DNA of 64,000 nucleotides, taken from the NCBI GenBank assembly GCA_005502925.1, contig SCPD01000024.1:1-64000 (forward strand). Reading direction: 5' to 3'. How positions within the stretch are numbered: the stretch's first letter is position 1; each line of letters opens with the position of its first letter. The notes under the pieces are model-generated. The model was not told the DNA's origin. It saw only the letters and a list, made by a program, of their open reading frames with translations, and ran no database searches. This DNA is from Rhizobiales bacterium Y(2018). Lineage in GTDB: Bacteria > Pseudomonadota > Alphaproteobacteria > Rhizobiales > Aestuariivirgaceae. Shown here piece by piece: positions 1-8,672 of this stretch. The translations under genes were made by a program, and so were the position numbers.

Positions 1-3
1 CCA

Positions 4-37
4 AGCGAGGGATCTGGCGGCCGCCAGATCCCTCGCT
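4..37. repeat. 34-bp perfect palindrome
   Basis: Two 17-base arms beginning AGCGAGGGATCTGG are perfect reverse complements with no spacer, so the site could form a cruciform or a strong hairpin in either transcript. It lies about 245 bp downstream of the last gene of the leucine-type ABC operon and could act as a bidirectional terminator or a repeat fragment. No poly-T tract follows on either strand, so a simple Rho-independent terminator is not well supported. Confidence 0.7.
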
Positions 38-84
38 ACGTCGATCCTGCAACAGGAGTCGACATCAAACTACAGATACAAGGG

Positions 85-245
85 TGGCGCGCGGAACGCG
101 CGACGGGTGGGGTGTCTCCGTAAGGGAGATCTATCACACCAATTGATGAATACTTCTCGCCGGAGAGACCCCACCCGTCCGCCCTTTGGGCGGACACCCT
201 CCCCGCGCTTCGCGCGGCGGAGGGAGGTTTGTTCCATGCGCGTTT
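85..245. repeat. dispersed inverted-repeat element (CCCCACCC/CCCTCCCC type)
   Basis: This intergenic stretch of bases 1-281 holds no convincing gene. Positions 103-120 (ACGGGTGGGGTGTCTCCG) and 161-178 are reverse complements at 17 of 18 bases. Further short hairpins sit inside and outside these arms, for example GTCCGCC/GGCGGAC and CGCGCTTCGCGCG. The GGGTGGGG and CCCTCCCC blocks recur in the element at 18857-18965, which marks this as a member of the same repeat family. It lies downstream of the liv-type operon. Confidence 0.65.
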
Positions 246-281
246 GCGATCCAGAGCGTGCGAGCGCCCTAGTCCTCACTT

Positions 282-1211
282 CTAGCCGAGGCTGCCCGTG
301 CCCTTTTCGCTTCCCAGATCAGCCCTGATCTCTTCGCCCAATATCTTCTCCAGTCCGCGCACGACAGCGGTGCTGTCCTCGTCGCCGAAGCCGAGCGCCC
401 GGCCAAGCTGAAAGACCTCGGTCGCGGCATTGGCGATGCCGAGCGGCAGATTGGTCATCTCGCGGCCCATCTTCACGGCCTGGCTCATATCCTTGTAGGC
501 GATATCGAGTCGGGCCTCCGCCTCGAAGGCGCCGGCAAAAATCTTGGGCACCATCCATTGGATGATCGGGCTGTTCGAATGCGAGTTGGTCAGCATGTCG
601 AAGAACATCTTCGAATCGAGCCCGAGCGCCTTCGACAGAGCGAGGCCTTCGGCCACGGCGGCGACCTCGACGAAGCCGATCATGTTCTGGACCAGCTTGG
701 CGGCATGGCCGGAGCCGAGCGCGCCGAAATGATAGAGATGCGCCGAGAAAGCCTTGAGCAGGGGCGTCACTTCCTCGAATGCCGTCACGTCGCCGCCGCC
801 CATGATCGCCAGCGTGCCGTTGCGCGCACCTTCGGTGCCGCCGGTGACCGGCGCATCGATCAGTCTTCCGCCCGCCGCAGCGAAACGTTCGGCGAGCTTC
901 TTGGTGTCGGCGGGGTAGCAGGTCCCCATATCGACGGTGAGGTAGCCCGGACGCATGCCGGCTGCGAGGCCCTTATCGCCGAACAACACGGCCTCGACCT
1001 CCCGCGAGGTCGGCAGGATCATCAAGGCGACGTCGCTCGCCGCCGCTGCGGCGGCAGGGGAAGCGACTTCGATCGCGCCCGCCGCCACCAGTCTTTCCAC
1101 GGGACCACGATTGCGATGCGCCGTGACAAAAACCTGATGGCCGGCGCGCAGCAGATGGCCCGCCATCGGTTCGCCCATCAGGCCGGCTCCGAGGAACGCT
1201 ACTTTCATCAT
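282..1211 (-). CDS. 3-hydroxyisobutyrate dehydrogenase-family NAD(P)-dependent oxidoreductase
   Basis: This 309-residue protein has the Rossmann motif GAGLMG at residues 8-13 and the conserved GPVTGGT-like segment (APVTGGTEGA) of the beta-hydroxyacid dehydrogenase family. The family lysine occurs in the AKLVQNM helix. The family oxidises 3-hydroxyisobutyrate, tartronate semialdehyde, 6-phosphogluconate and related beta-hydroxyacids; the sequence does not settle the substrate. The start ATG ATG overlaps the stop of the ATPase gene upstream, so it is the last gene of the livHM-binding protein-GF operon. This suggests the enzyme acts on whatever that transporter imports, which is an inference. 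Confidence 0.85.
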   Translation of the reverse strand: MMKVAFLGAGLMGEPMAGHLLRAGHQVFVTAHRNRGPVERLVAAGAIEVASPAAAAAASDVALMILPTSREVEAVLFGDKGLAAGMRPGYLTVDMGTCYPADTKKLAERFAAAGGRLIDAPVTGGTEGARNGTLAIMGGGDVTAFEEVTPLLKAFSAHLYHFGALGSGHAAKLVQNMIGFVEVAAVAEGLALSKALGLDSKMFFDMLTNSHSNSPIIQWMVPKIFAGAFEAEARLDIAYKDMSQAVKMGREMTNLPLGIANAATEVFQLGRALGFGDEDSTAVVRGLEKILGEEIRADLGSEKGTGSLG

Positions 1212-1936
1212 TCACCTTTTGGTTCGAGGTCTTCAAGAACGTTGACGCCTAGATAACGATCGATCACCCGGGCCGAAACCAATTCAGCGGGCGAGCCATG
1301 CCATTTGACCTGGCCCTTCTCGACGATATGGATGAGGTCGCCGATCTCCTGGACGAGCCCGACATTCTGCTCGACGATCACCACCGCGACCCCCTCGGCC
1401 GCGAGGCGGCGCAGCACGACGCCGACCTGATTGACCAGCCGCGGCATCAAGCCTTCCGTCGGCTCGTCCATCAGCAGCAGCTGGCAGCGCATGGAGAGAC
1501 TCCTCGCCATGCTGACCAGTTGCTGCTGGCCGCCGCTCAATGTACCGGCCAAGGCGTCGAGCTTCGGCTCGATCTCCGGCAGAACATCGAGAATTTCGCG
1601 TAAAGGCCGAGGCGTGGCGACTGTGCTCGCCGCGACCTCGATATTCTCGCGCACCGACAGGCGTGGAAAGACGCGCACATCCTGCGGCACGTAGGCGACG
1701 CCGAGCCGTGCGATCGCATCCGGCGCCAGGCCGGCGATCGGCTTGCCGAGGACGGAGATGTCGCCCTCGACGCGCGGCCCCAGCCCCATGAGCGATTGAA
1801 GCAGCGTCGTCTTGCCGGCGCCGTTGCGGCCGAGGATCGCCGTCACGGTGCCAAGCCGCGCGGCGAGGTTGATGCCGTGCAGCACCTGGGCTTTGCCGTA
1901 ATAGGCGCGTAGATCAGTGACCTGCAGCGCTTCCAA
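1208..1936 (-). CDS. livF: branched-chain amino acid-type ABC transporter ATPase (LivF-like)
   Basis: This 242-residue cytoplasmic ATPase energises the HAAT-family transporter encoded upstream. Walker A is GRNGAGKTT at residues 36-44, the signature is LSGGQQQ and Walker B is LLLMDEPTEGL. The short form without the LivG C-terminal extension is typical of LivF. The start codon is TTG and lies inside the 3' end of livG, a 23-base overlap that implies translational coupling. No in-frame ATG is available nearby. Imported substrates of this class include branched-chain amino acids, amides, urea and aromatic acids. Confidence 0.92.
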   Translation of the reverse strand: MEALQVTDLRAYYGKAQVLHGINLAARLGTVTAILGRNGAGKTTLLQSLMGLGPRVEGDISVLGKPIAGLAPDAIARLGVAYVPQDVRVFPRLSVRENIEVAASTVATPRPLREILDVLPEIEPKLDALAGTLSGGQQQLVSMARSLSMRCQLLLMDEPTEGLMPRLVNQVGVVLRRLAAEGVAVVIVEQNVGLVQEIGDLIHIVEKGQVKWHGSPAELVSARVIDRYLGVNVLEDLEPKGE

Positions 1937-2639
1937 GATAGAGCTCCTTGACCAGGGGATCGCGCAGGACGATGTCCGGCGTTCCGGATGTGGCGACCGC
2001 GCCGGCGGCGAGAACGGTGACCTGATCGCTGGTCTGGGTGACCACGCTCATGTCGTGCTCGACGATGATGACGCCGACCTTGCCGCGCAGCCGGTCACCG
2101 ATGAGGCGGATCATCCGGTCGGTTTCGGCGACGCTCATGCCGGCGGTGGGCTCGTCGAGCAGCAGGAATTTGGGCTTCAGCACCATCGCCATCGCCATTT
2201 CGAGAATGCGCTGGTCGCCATGCGAAAGCGTCTGCACGTCGCGGTCGGCGAAGGCAGAGAGCCCCATGCGGTCGAGCAGCTCGGTCCGTTCATGTCGGTC
2301 CGTGTCCCTGCCGCGCACCGCCAGCTCCATATGCTCAGCAATCGTCATGCCGCGAAACAGGCTGGCGATCTGGAAGGTGCGCGCCAGGCCGAGTCTCGCC
2401 CGCTTCTGCGGCGGCAAGCCCGTGATGTCGGCGCCGTCGAGAATGACCCGTCCCTTGCTCGGCCGATAGACGCCGCTGACGATATTGACGAAGGTCGTCT
2501 TGCCGGCGCCGTTCGGTCCGATGATCGCGCGGATCTCGTCGTGGCGGACGCTCAAGGATACATCCGTCAACGCGTTGAAGACGCCAAAGCTCTTGCTGAC
2601 GCCTTCCACGCTGAAGACAGGATGTGAAGTCCCGGACAA
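1914..2639 (-). CDS. livG: branched-chain amino acid-type ABC transporter ATPase (LivG-like)
   Basis: The second ATPase of the transporter has 241 residues. Walker A is GPNGAGKTT at residues 41-49, and Walker B is KFLLLDEPTAGM. The signature reads LSHGDQRILE instead of LSGGQ, a variant common in LivG/UrtD-type ATPases. The TTG start follows the binding-protein stop by three bases, so the two are probably coupled. It pairs with the downstream LivF as a heterodimer under the LivH and LivM permeases. Confidence 0.92.
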   Translation of the reverse strand: MSGTSHPVFSVEGVSKSFGVFNALTDVSLSVRHDEIRAIIGPNGAGKTTFVNIVSGVYRPSKGRVILDGADITGLPPQKRARLGLARTFQIASLFRGMTIAEHMELAVRGRDTDRHERTELLDRMGLSAFADRDVQTLSHGDQRILEMAMAMVLKPKFLLLDEPTAGMSVAETDRMIRLIGDRLRGKVGVIIVEHDMSVVTQTSDQVTVLAAGAVATSGTPDIVLRDPLVKELYLGSAAGH

Positions 2640-2642
2640 GTC

Positions 2643-3887
2643 CTAGCCCTTCGTCAGATCGACATCGGCGGGATAGATCGTGCTGTCCTTGGGCGCGACC
2701 GCATATTTCGCGACCACTCCGCCCTGGATCTGCAGCAGGTAGATGTCCATGAAGGCCTGATGGTCCTGGGCTCGCATCGTCACGTCGCCGAGCGGGAACA
2801 GCGGCCCCTTGGCATAGGTCGCTATCGTCTCCGCATGTTTGATCAAGGCGGCGGTGTCGTCCTTCGTCTTCCAGCCGCTCTGCTCGACATTCGCTTTCAG
2901 GAAGCCGAGCGACTGGACGATGCCGAGCAGCATCGAGCCGCCGACAACTTTGCCGTTCTCGGCCCAGATGCCATCGGCGCCGATGCCGAGGGCCTTGTAG
3001 ATGTTTTCCATATCGGGCGACGCCATGTCCTTCAGCAGCAAAGGCGCGGTCTCGATGCCGAAGGTCCCTTCGCCCATCTCACCCAGCTCGCGGTAGTCGA
3101 AGAGCGAGAAGCTCAGGCCGGCAAGCACGATCTTCTGCGCGTAGCCGGAGCTGCGCAGCAGCTGGATCGCCTGCAGGGCATTGAGGACGGGGATGTAGAT
3201 CCCGTCGGCGGAGCTGTCGAGCTGGGCGACGAAGGGCAGCAGGTCCGGCGCATCGACGGGAAGCGCCACGGCGGTCGCCGCCTCGCCACCGGCGGCGGCG
3301 ACGCCCTTCTGCCACCAGTCGCGCTCCGACTGGCCCCATTTGATATCGGCGAACAAGGTGGTCCAGCGCTTGCCGACCAGATCGACATATTTGCGCGCCG
3401 CGCCGGCGGCGGTCGCCGCCGAATTCGTGTTCATGCGGAACTGGTAGGGCACCGCATTGGCCTTGGCGGTGGTCGCCTCCGACGTGCTCATCGTCATGTA
3501 GAGCGTCTTGTGCTCATTGGCGACCTTGCTGCTCGCCAAAGCGATGGAGGAGATTTCGGAGCCGATCACGAAGTCGACCTTCTCCTCGAGGATCAGCTTG
3601 CGGAGCTGATTGACGCCGGTATCGACGTCCGACTTGGTGTCGACGGTGACGAGCTTGATCGGGCGTCCGGCGATGCCGCCATTCTGATTGAGCCAGTCGC
3701 ACATGCCGGTCGCCGCCATGTTGCGCCAGAAGCCGGTGGCCGAATCCCATCCTGTAAGCTCGCATTGATGACCGATGACGATCGGATCACCGGATGTGCC
3801 GGCCGCGAGAACCTTGACCGCCGGGAGGGACAGCATGGCAGCCGCCGCCGTTCCGGATTGAAGGAAGGCACGCCTGGAAAAACTCAT
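2643..3887 (-). CDS. HAAT-family ABC substrate-binding protein (Tat-exported)
   Basis: This 414-residue periplasmic binding protein is of the Leu/Ile/Val-binding type (type I periplasmic fold). The N-terminus MSFSRRAFLQSG is a twin-arginine signal, and cleavage is likely after the VLAAG region. The mature part begins with DPIVIGHQCELTG, the usual first strand of the family. The ATG at 3887 overlaps the livM stop as ATGA, which favours it over the in-frame ATG four codons upstream (3899). The ligand cannot be read from the sequence. Neighbours are LivM upstream and LivG downstream. Confidence 0.9.
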   Translation of the reverse strand: MSFSRRAFLQSGTAAAAMLSLPAVKVLAAGTSGDPIVIGHQCELTGWDSATGFWRNMAATGMCDWLNQNGGIAGRPIKLVTVDTKSDVDTGVNQLRKLILEEKVDFVIGSEISSIALASSKVANEHKTLYMTMSTSEATTAKANAVPYQFRMNTNSAATAAGAARKYVDLVGKRWTTLFADIKWGQSERDWWQKGVAAAGGEAATAVALPVDAPDLLPFVAQLDSSADGIYIPVLNALQAIQLLRSSGYAQKIVLAGLSFSLFDYRELGEMGEGTFGIETAPLLLKDMASPDMENIYKALGIGADGIWAENGKVVGGSMLLGIVQSLGFLKANVEQSGWKTKDDTAALIKHAETIATYAKGPLFPLGDVTMRAQDHQAFMDIYLLQIQGGVVAKYAVAPKDSTIYPADVDLTKG

Positions 3888-4852
3888 GTCCGTCTCCATT
3901 GCTTGATCGTTGATATCCAATTGGCATTGCGGGTGCGCAATCCCATCACGCCCTGCGGCAGCCAGAGCGCCACGGCCACCAGCATGAGGCCGATGATCAG
4001 ATCGACGCGCACGGTCCAGCGCAGCAGCACTTCGGAGGCGAGCTGGATGGCCAGCACGCCGATCGGTCCGCCATAGATCGAGGAGATGCCGCCGACGGCC
4101 GCCCACAGAATCGATTTGAGCGACATCGACAGGCCGATGGTTTCGATCGCCACATGGCGCGAGACCAGCGCATAGAGGCCGCCGCCAAGACCGGCGATGC
4201 AACCGCTGATCACATATATCGCGATGCGATAGGCGACGGCATTGTAGCCCAGCACCTGCGCCCGCAATGCGTTCTGCTGAACGGCGCGCACGATGCGCCA
4301 GATGCGCCTGCCCGAGATGTACCAGAAGCCGGCGAGCAAAATGGCGAGCAGGACAGCGCCTAGCAGCAGCATGCCGATATTGGGGCCGGCCGTGATCGGA
4401 ATGCCGAAGAGATGGAACGCCTCACTGGCGAGAGGCAGACCGTCGGTGCCGCCGGTCAGGCCGATCGCCGCATTGCCCAGCATCGAGAAGGCGACCGCCA
4501 GGATGATCGTGCCGATCGCGGCGCCCGAATGCGACATGCGCAGAACGAGAAGCCCGAAGACCAGCGCCACGGCGCCGCCGGCGATCATGCTGGCGAGCAG
4601 CATCAGAGCGATATTGCCGGCGATCGCCGGTGCCGCCCAGATCACCGCATAGGCGCCGGCGCCGAACACCGTCGCCTGCGCCACGCTCGGAATGTTGGCG
4701 TAGGAATAGGCCAGCGTGAAACTGATCGCGAGGAACATCCAGGTGACGCAACGCGCCAGCACGCCGGTCCAGAACTCGCCGATCAGTGTCGCCAGGAGGC
4801 AGGTCGCCAGGAGGATGGAAAGGGATACGATCAGACCGACGGTATCCCTCAT
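3884..4852 (-). CDS. livM: branched-chain amino acid-type ABC permease (LivM-like)
   Basis: This 322-residue integral membrane permease has about eight to ten hydrophobic segments and the LivM-type motif GGIAGLGGGLYAL-like (SGCIAGLGGGLYALVS) near residues 215-230, followed by the GGISSIYGGPIGV cytoplasmic loop that contacts the ATPases. It overlaps the binding-protein start downstream and the livH stop upstream by four bases each. It forms the translocation pore with LivH. Confidence 0.92.
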   Translation of the reverse strand: MRDTVGLIVSLSILLATCLLATLIGEFWTGVLARCVTWMFLAISFTLAYSYANIPSVAQATVFGAGAYAVIWAAPAIAGNIALMLLASMIAGGAVALVFGLLVLRMSHSGAAIGTIILAVAFSMLGNAAIGLTGGTDGLPLASEAFHLFGIPITAGPNIGMLLLGAVLLAILLAGFWYISGRRIWRIVRAVQQNALRAQVLGYNAVAYRIAIYVISGCIAGLGGGLYALVSRHVAIETIGLSMSLKSILWAAVGGISSIYGGPIGVLAIQLASEVLLRWTVRVDLIIGLMLVAVALWLPQGVMGLRTRNANWISTIKQWRRT

Positions 4853-5718
4853 GAGCGGGCCCCGAAGATGCCGTTCGGACGCAGGAGAAGCAGTGGCAGG
4901 AAAAGCGCGATGGCGCCGACTTCGGCATAGGTCGGCGGCAAATAGATCGACAGGACGCCGCGGGCGATGCCCATGAGGATCGCCGCGGCCACGGCACCGC
5001 CGAGACTGCCCAATCCACCGACGACGACGACTATGAAGGCCGGCCCCAGAATGGACAGGCCCATCTGATGGCTGACGGTCGTCATCGGCGCGACCAGGAC
5101 ACCCGCCAGAGCGGCGAGCGCCGCGCTCAGGACCACGATGATCAGATAGACACGCTCGACCGGGACGCCCGACGCCATGGCCAGCGTCGGCGATTGCGCC
5201 ACGCAGCGGATCCAGAGGCCCATCGCGGTGGATTTGAGGAAGAGCCAGAAAGCGATCAATATGGCAGCGGCAAGCGCTGCCGCGACCAGGCGGTAGGTGG
5301 GATAGATGATGCCCAGAAAGCGCACGCCGCCGGCGATCGGCGGCTGCACCAGGCCCGGAGATCCGCCATAGAGCGCCAGCAGCGTGTCATTGATGATGAA
5401 GAGGAGCCCGGATGTGGCGACGAGGCCGATCATCATGTCCTTGCCGATGGTCGGGCGCAGGACGAGCTTGTAGATGGGGATGCTGACCGCCGCCGCGATG
5501 GCGGGTGCTACGATCGCCGCCATCCAGAAGCTTCCCAATTGATGCACCATATACCAGGCGATCACGGCGCCGATCGCATAGACGGCGCCATGGGCCATGT
5601 TGAGCAGTCCCAGCAATCCGAAGATCGCATTGAGGCCGAGCGCGATCAGCCCCAGGAACATGGCCCAGACGACACCGTTGACGATTTGAAATGCAAGCAC
5701 TTGCCAAGTGAACGCCAT
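4849..5718 (-). CDS. livH: branched-chain amino acid-type ABC permease (LivH-like)
   Basis: This 289-residue permease is rich in hydrophobic segments, with the LivH hallmark GLIALGLNAIFGLLGLLNMAHG near residues 23-44 (shortened here as LNAIFGLLGLLNMAHG) and the conserved VVGGLGSLGGAV coupling loop near residue 235. It is the first gene of the transporter operon. The 164-bp gap to the FAD monooxygenase upstream leaves room for its own promoter. Confidence 0.92.
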   Translation of the reverse strand: MAFTWQVLAFQIVNGVVWAMFLGLIALGLNAIFGLLGLLNMAHGAVYAIGAVIAWYMVHQLGSFWMAAIVAPAIAAAVSIPIYKLVLRPTIGKDMMIGLVATSGLLFIINDTLLALYGGSPGLVQPPIAGGVRFLGIIYPTYRLVAAALAAAILIAFWLFLKSTAMGLWIRCVAQSPTLAMASGVPVERVYLIIVVLSAALAALAGVLVAPMTTVSHQMGLSILGPAFIVVVVGGLGSLGGAVAAAILMGIARGVLSIYLPPTYAEVGAIALFLPLLLLRPNGIFGARS

Positions 5719-5872
5719 GCCGTCCTCAGCAACGCTTCCGTGCGTCGAGACGGGATGCGAGATTATTTGGCGTCGCGTTGAGCACCGGAGATGCCGCCTT
5801 TACTGGGCCCGTTCGGGTCGATTGTCGTTTCCTCGTGGGGAATGCTATGGGCGCGGTACCGTTCGGGCAACC

Positions 5873-5886
5873 ATGACTGCCGTCAT
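5873..5886. promoter_or_regulatory. candidate operator ATGACTGCCGTCAT upstream of livH
   Basis: The 14-mer is an inverted repeat with arms ATGAC/GTCAT around TGCC. It overlaps the stop codon of the FAD monooxygenase gene and sits about 155 bp upstream of livH. A copy with 12 of 14 identical bases (ATTACTGCCGTCAC) lies at 7064-7077, 69 bp upstream of the monooxygenase start. Two similar sites in front of two co-directed transcription units suggest one shared regulator. No regulator gene is in the immediate neighbourhood. Confidence 0.3.
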
Positions 5887-6995
5887 TGGTTCGGCACGCC
5901 GCGGCGCTCGACGATGCGGTCGTAACGATCGAAGAGCGGGTTGCGGTCGGACTTCGTCAGTTCGTGATTGTCGTCGAAGTCGAACAAGGAGCGTGAATAA
6001 CGCACGACCGGCGCCACTTGCGGCATGCGCGTCTGTTCGTAAGTCCGAAGGGCCTGCTCGACATCGTCATGCGCGGCGAGCGCCGTGCCCAGCGCGGCGA
6101 TATCCTCGAGCGCCTGATTGGCGCCCTGCGCCATGCCGGGCAGCATCGGATGGGCGGCATCGCCGGCGATCGTCACGCGCCCTTTCGACCAATGGGACAG
6201 AGGCTCGACGAAATCATGGAGATCGCTGCGGATGATCGTCGCTTCGTCGGTCGCCGCGACGAGCCCCGGCACCGGGCTGCCTTTCCAGGCGGCGAAATGG
6301 GCGACCACCGCTTTGGGATCATGGGTTATGCCGTCGGCAGCGGCGAACCAATAGGCCTTGCCGTGGCCTATGGGCAAATAGCCGAAATGGCCGTCCTCGC
6401 CCCAAACCTCGGCTTCCGAGAGCGGGTCGACATCGACATCGCAGAGGTCGAAAAGGCCGCGCCAGCGCACCAATCCCGCCGCAGTGAAGGACTGCTGGCC
6501 GAAGACGGCGCTACGCACAATCGAACCGATGCCATCGGCGCCCACCAGGAGATCGCCTTCCGCGACCTGGCCATTGGTAAAGCGGCAGACGACCTGATCG
6601 TCCTGCTCGACCTCAGAGAGCTGGTGCCCGAAGCGGATACGCTCGGATCCCAGGGCATCGAGGAGCATTCGGCTCAGGTCGCGCCGGTAGACGCCGGACA
6701 GATAAGCACCGTAGCGTTCCGGCCAGTCGCGCAGATCCTCGATGGCGACGACCTCGCCTGTCGACGAATAAGTGCGATAGCGCTCCAGGCTGCAGGAGAT
6801 CTCGGCATAAGGCGCTCCGAGCCCCAACGACTTCAGGACACGGACGCCGTTCGGCCAGAGATTGAGGCCGGCGCCGGCGGTGCGCAGCTCGCTGTCCTTC
6901 TCGAAGACCGTAACATGCCAGCCCAATCGCTTGAGGCAGATGCCGGCCGACAGGCCGCTGATGCCCGCTCCGCAAATAAGCGCACGCTTTTGCAT
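5883..6995 (-). CDS. FAD-dependent aromatic-ring-type monooxygenase
   Basis: This 370-residue group A flavin monooxygenase is of the p-hydroxybenzoate/salicylate hydroxylase fold. It has GAGISGLSAG (FAD ADP-binding) at residues 8-17, the DG motif LVGADGIGS near residue 155, and the GD motif VTIAGDAAHPMLPGMAQG near residue 275. The family uses NAD(P)H and O2 to hydroxylate aromatic or heteroaromatic compounds; the exact substrate is not visible. It is co-directed with the liv-type operon and the 3-hydroxyisobutyrate-dehydrogenase homologue, so a shared catabolic route is plausible but unproven. No signal peptide is present. Confidence 0.85.
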   Translation of the reverse strand: MQKRALICGAGISGLSAGICLKRLGWHVTVFEKDSELRTAGAGLNLWPNGVRVLKSLGLGAPYAEISCSLERYRTYSSTGEVVAIEDLRDWPERYGAYLSGVYRRDLSRMLLDALGSERIRFGHQLSEVEQDDQVVCRFTNGQVAEGDLLVGADGIGSIVRSAVFGQQSFTAAGLVRWRGLFDLCDVDVDPLSEAEVWGEDGHFGYLPIGHGKAYWFAAADGITHDPKAVVAHFAAWKGSPVPGLVAATDEATIIRSDLHDFVEPLSHWSKGRVTIAGDAAHPMLPGMAQGANQALEDIAALGTALAAHDDVEQALRTYEQTRMPQVAPVVRYSRSLFDFDDNHELTKSDRNPLFDRYDRIVERRGVPNQ

Positions 6996-7063
6996 GATGT
7001 GAGGCCTCCCGTTTCTTCGTTTCTTGTCGGAGGAGCTTACCGCTCAGGCGCAGCCTGCCAAGC

Positions 7064-7077
7064 ATTACTGCCGTCAC
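7064..7077. promoter_or_regulatory. second copy of the candidate operator (ATTACTGCCGTCAC)
   Basis: It is identical at 12 of 14 positions to the site at 5873-5886 and lies 69 bp upstream of the FAD monooxygenase start, a usual place for a promoter-proximal operator. The arms are less perfect here (TTAC/GTCA). The recurrence is what is seen; the regulatory role is inferred. Confidence 0.3.
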
Positions 7078-7109
7078 TATTGCCCACAGTTTTTCGGAAC
7101 CAGGGCATT

Positions 7110-7300
7110 CCCCCTTCTCCCGCTTGCGGGAGAAGGTGCCCGATAGGGCGGATGAGGGTGCTGGTTCAGCTCACGACTGCTTTTCAAGAGAACAAAAATG
7201 ACGAAGCTTCAACACTTCCCGTGCTTGCGGCACTACAGAAGCTGAGAGAACACCCTCATCCGGCCTTCGGCCACCTTCTCCCGCAAGCGGGAGAAGGGGA
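7110..7300. repeat. dispersed repeat with TTCTCCCGC...GCGGGAGAA arms
   Basis: The gap of 343 bp between the monooxygenase and the transglycosylase is mostly this element. The left arm (7110-7160) contains a CTTCTCCCGC/GCGGGAGAAGG hairpin and then GGCGGATGAGGGTG. The right arm (7251-7299) is its inverted copy, CACCCTCATCCGGCCTTCGG followed by the same hairpin. About 90 bp of unrelated sequence lies between the arms. A near-identical copy is at 27246-27429. Elements of this shape are widespread in intergenic DNA of Hyphomicrobiales. Confidence 0.8.
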
Positions 7301-7338
7301 AATGAAGCCGACAGTTTACTGAGTTGAGAGAGGGGCTT

Positions 7339-8553
7339 CTACGACCCGGCCTTGCTCGTCTTGCTCGACGAGACCTGGCTGGAACTGCGCAGGCGCTGCA
7401 GCAGCGCGCGCGAGGGATGGCCGTCGGCGAGCAGGCCTTCGCGCTTCTGGAATTTGATGATGGCGAGACGCCCTGTGGGGCTCAGTATGCCATCGGACTT
7501 GCTCGCGTCATAACCCTTGTCCGCCATCAGATCCTCGAGCTCGCGGCGCTCCTCACGCGTCAAGGGCATCATGTCGGCGGGCCAGGCCTGCACGAACTCG
7601 GCGCCACCCTCGATGCGGTCGGCCAGATGCGCCACGGCGAGCGCGTAGGAGTCGGCGTTATTGTAGCGCTTGATGACCTCGAAATTCTTGAGCACCAGGA
7701 AGACCGGACCATTGCCGCCGGCCGGCTGATAGAAACGCGCGCCCTCGCTCGTCTGCGGCAAGGGCTTGCCGGTGATCCGGACGATGCCGAGCTTCGACCA
7801 GTCGCGCAAGGTCATGCTGGCATTCTTCTTCCACACCTTGCCGAAATCGAAACCGGTTGGAAGCTTCACCTCATAACCCCAGTCGCCGCCGCGCCGCCAC
7901 CCCTTCTCCTTCAGGAAGTTGGCGGTGGAGGCGAGCGAATCCGGCACGGAATTCCACAGGTCCTTGCGCCCGTCGCCATCCTGGTCGACCGCATAGGTCA
8001 GATAGTTGGACGGCATGAACTGGGTCTGGCCTATGGCGCCGGCCCAGGATCCGGTCATTTGCGATTTCTTGGCATGGCCGTCGCGGATCATTTCTTCCGC
8101 GGCAGACAATTCGGCGCGGAAATAATCGGAGCGATGGCCGCCATCAGCGAGGGCGGCGAGCGAGCCCAGCACGCTATGGTCGCCCATGTTCTTGCCGAAG
8201 TTGGATTCGATGCCCCAGATCGAGACCAGCGTTTCGGCGGGAATGCCGTATTTCTTCTCGATGGTGGCGATCGTGTCCTTCCACTCGGCCGCCTTTTCCT
8301 GGCCGGTCGCGATGCGCCGCGCCGAGACCCGGAGCTTGATGTAATCCTCGACGCTGGACAGGACTTCCGGCTGGCTGCGCGCCAGATCGAGAACGCTCTT
8401 ATAGGAGCTGGTCCACAGTGAGGCGACGAACCGGCCAATATTGCCGGGGCCATACATATATAAAGTGATACTGGAGGCGAGAGTCAGCACCGTCGCCACA
8501 CACAGCGCGCCGGTCTTCCACGACCTGAATCTAGGCCAGTTCCTCTTCGCCAT
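7339..8553 (-). CDS. lytic murein transglycosylase (MltB family)
   Basis: This 404-residue protein cleaves the MurNAc-GlcNAc bond of peptidoglycan with formation of 1,6-anhydroMurNAc. An N-terminal hydrophobic segment (residues 14-34) anchors or exports it. The SLT/MltB domain follows, with the catalytic glutamate at residue 116 in SIWGIESNFG, and then the conserved GAIGQTQFMPSNY and QDGDGRKDLWN segments. The C-terminal 60 residues match a peptidoglycan-binding domain (GYDASKSDGILSPTGRLAI). The ATG at 8553 is preferred over a GTG two codons earlier because GGAG lies five bases before it. Confidence 0.9.
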   Translation of the reverse strand: MAKRNWPRFRSWKTGALCVATVLTLASSITLYMYGPGNIGRFVASLWTSSYKSVLDLARSQPEVLSSVEDYIKLRVSARRIATGQEKAAEWKDTIATIEKKYGIPAETLVSIWGIESNFGKNMGDHSVLGSLAALADGGHRSDYFRAELSAAEEMIRDGHAKKSQMTGSWAGAIGQTQFMPSNYLTYAVDQDGDGRKDLWNSVPDSLASTANFLKEKGWRRGGDWGYEVKLPTGFDFGKVWKKNASMTLRDWSKLGIVRITGKPLPQTSEGARFYQPAGGNGPVFLVLKNFEVIKRYNNADSYALAVAHLADRIEGGAEFVQAWPADMMPLTREERRELEDLMADKGYDASKSDGILSPTGRLAIIKFQKREGLLADGHPSRALLQRLRSSSQVSSSKTSKAGS

Positions 8554-8672
8554 TCTCACTCCATTAACGGCGAATATGATTAAAATAAGGATACCAATCG
8601 AGACGATTTGCGGATCACGATCTTGTCAGCCGGATGTCCCTTAAGCTGATGATCGGGCTTAGAAATTGCCCT

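Noticed and set aside
3888-4202. N-terminal extension of the HAAT binding protein into livM
   Set aside because: The Tat signal at 3887 marks the true start, and the extension is a shadow of livM with no signal or domain.
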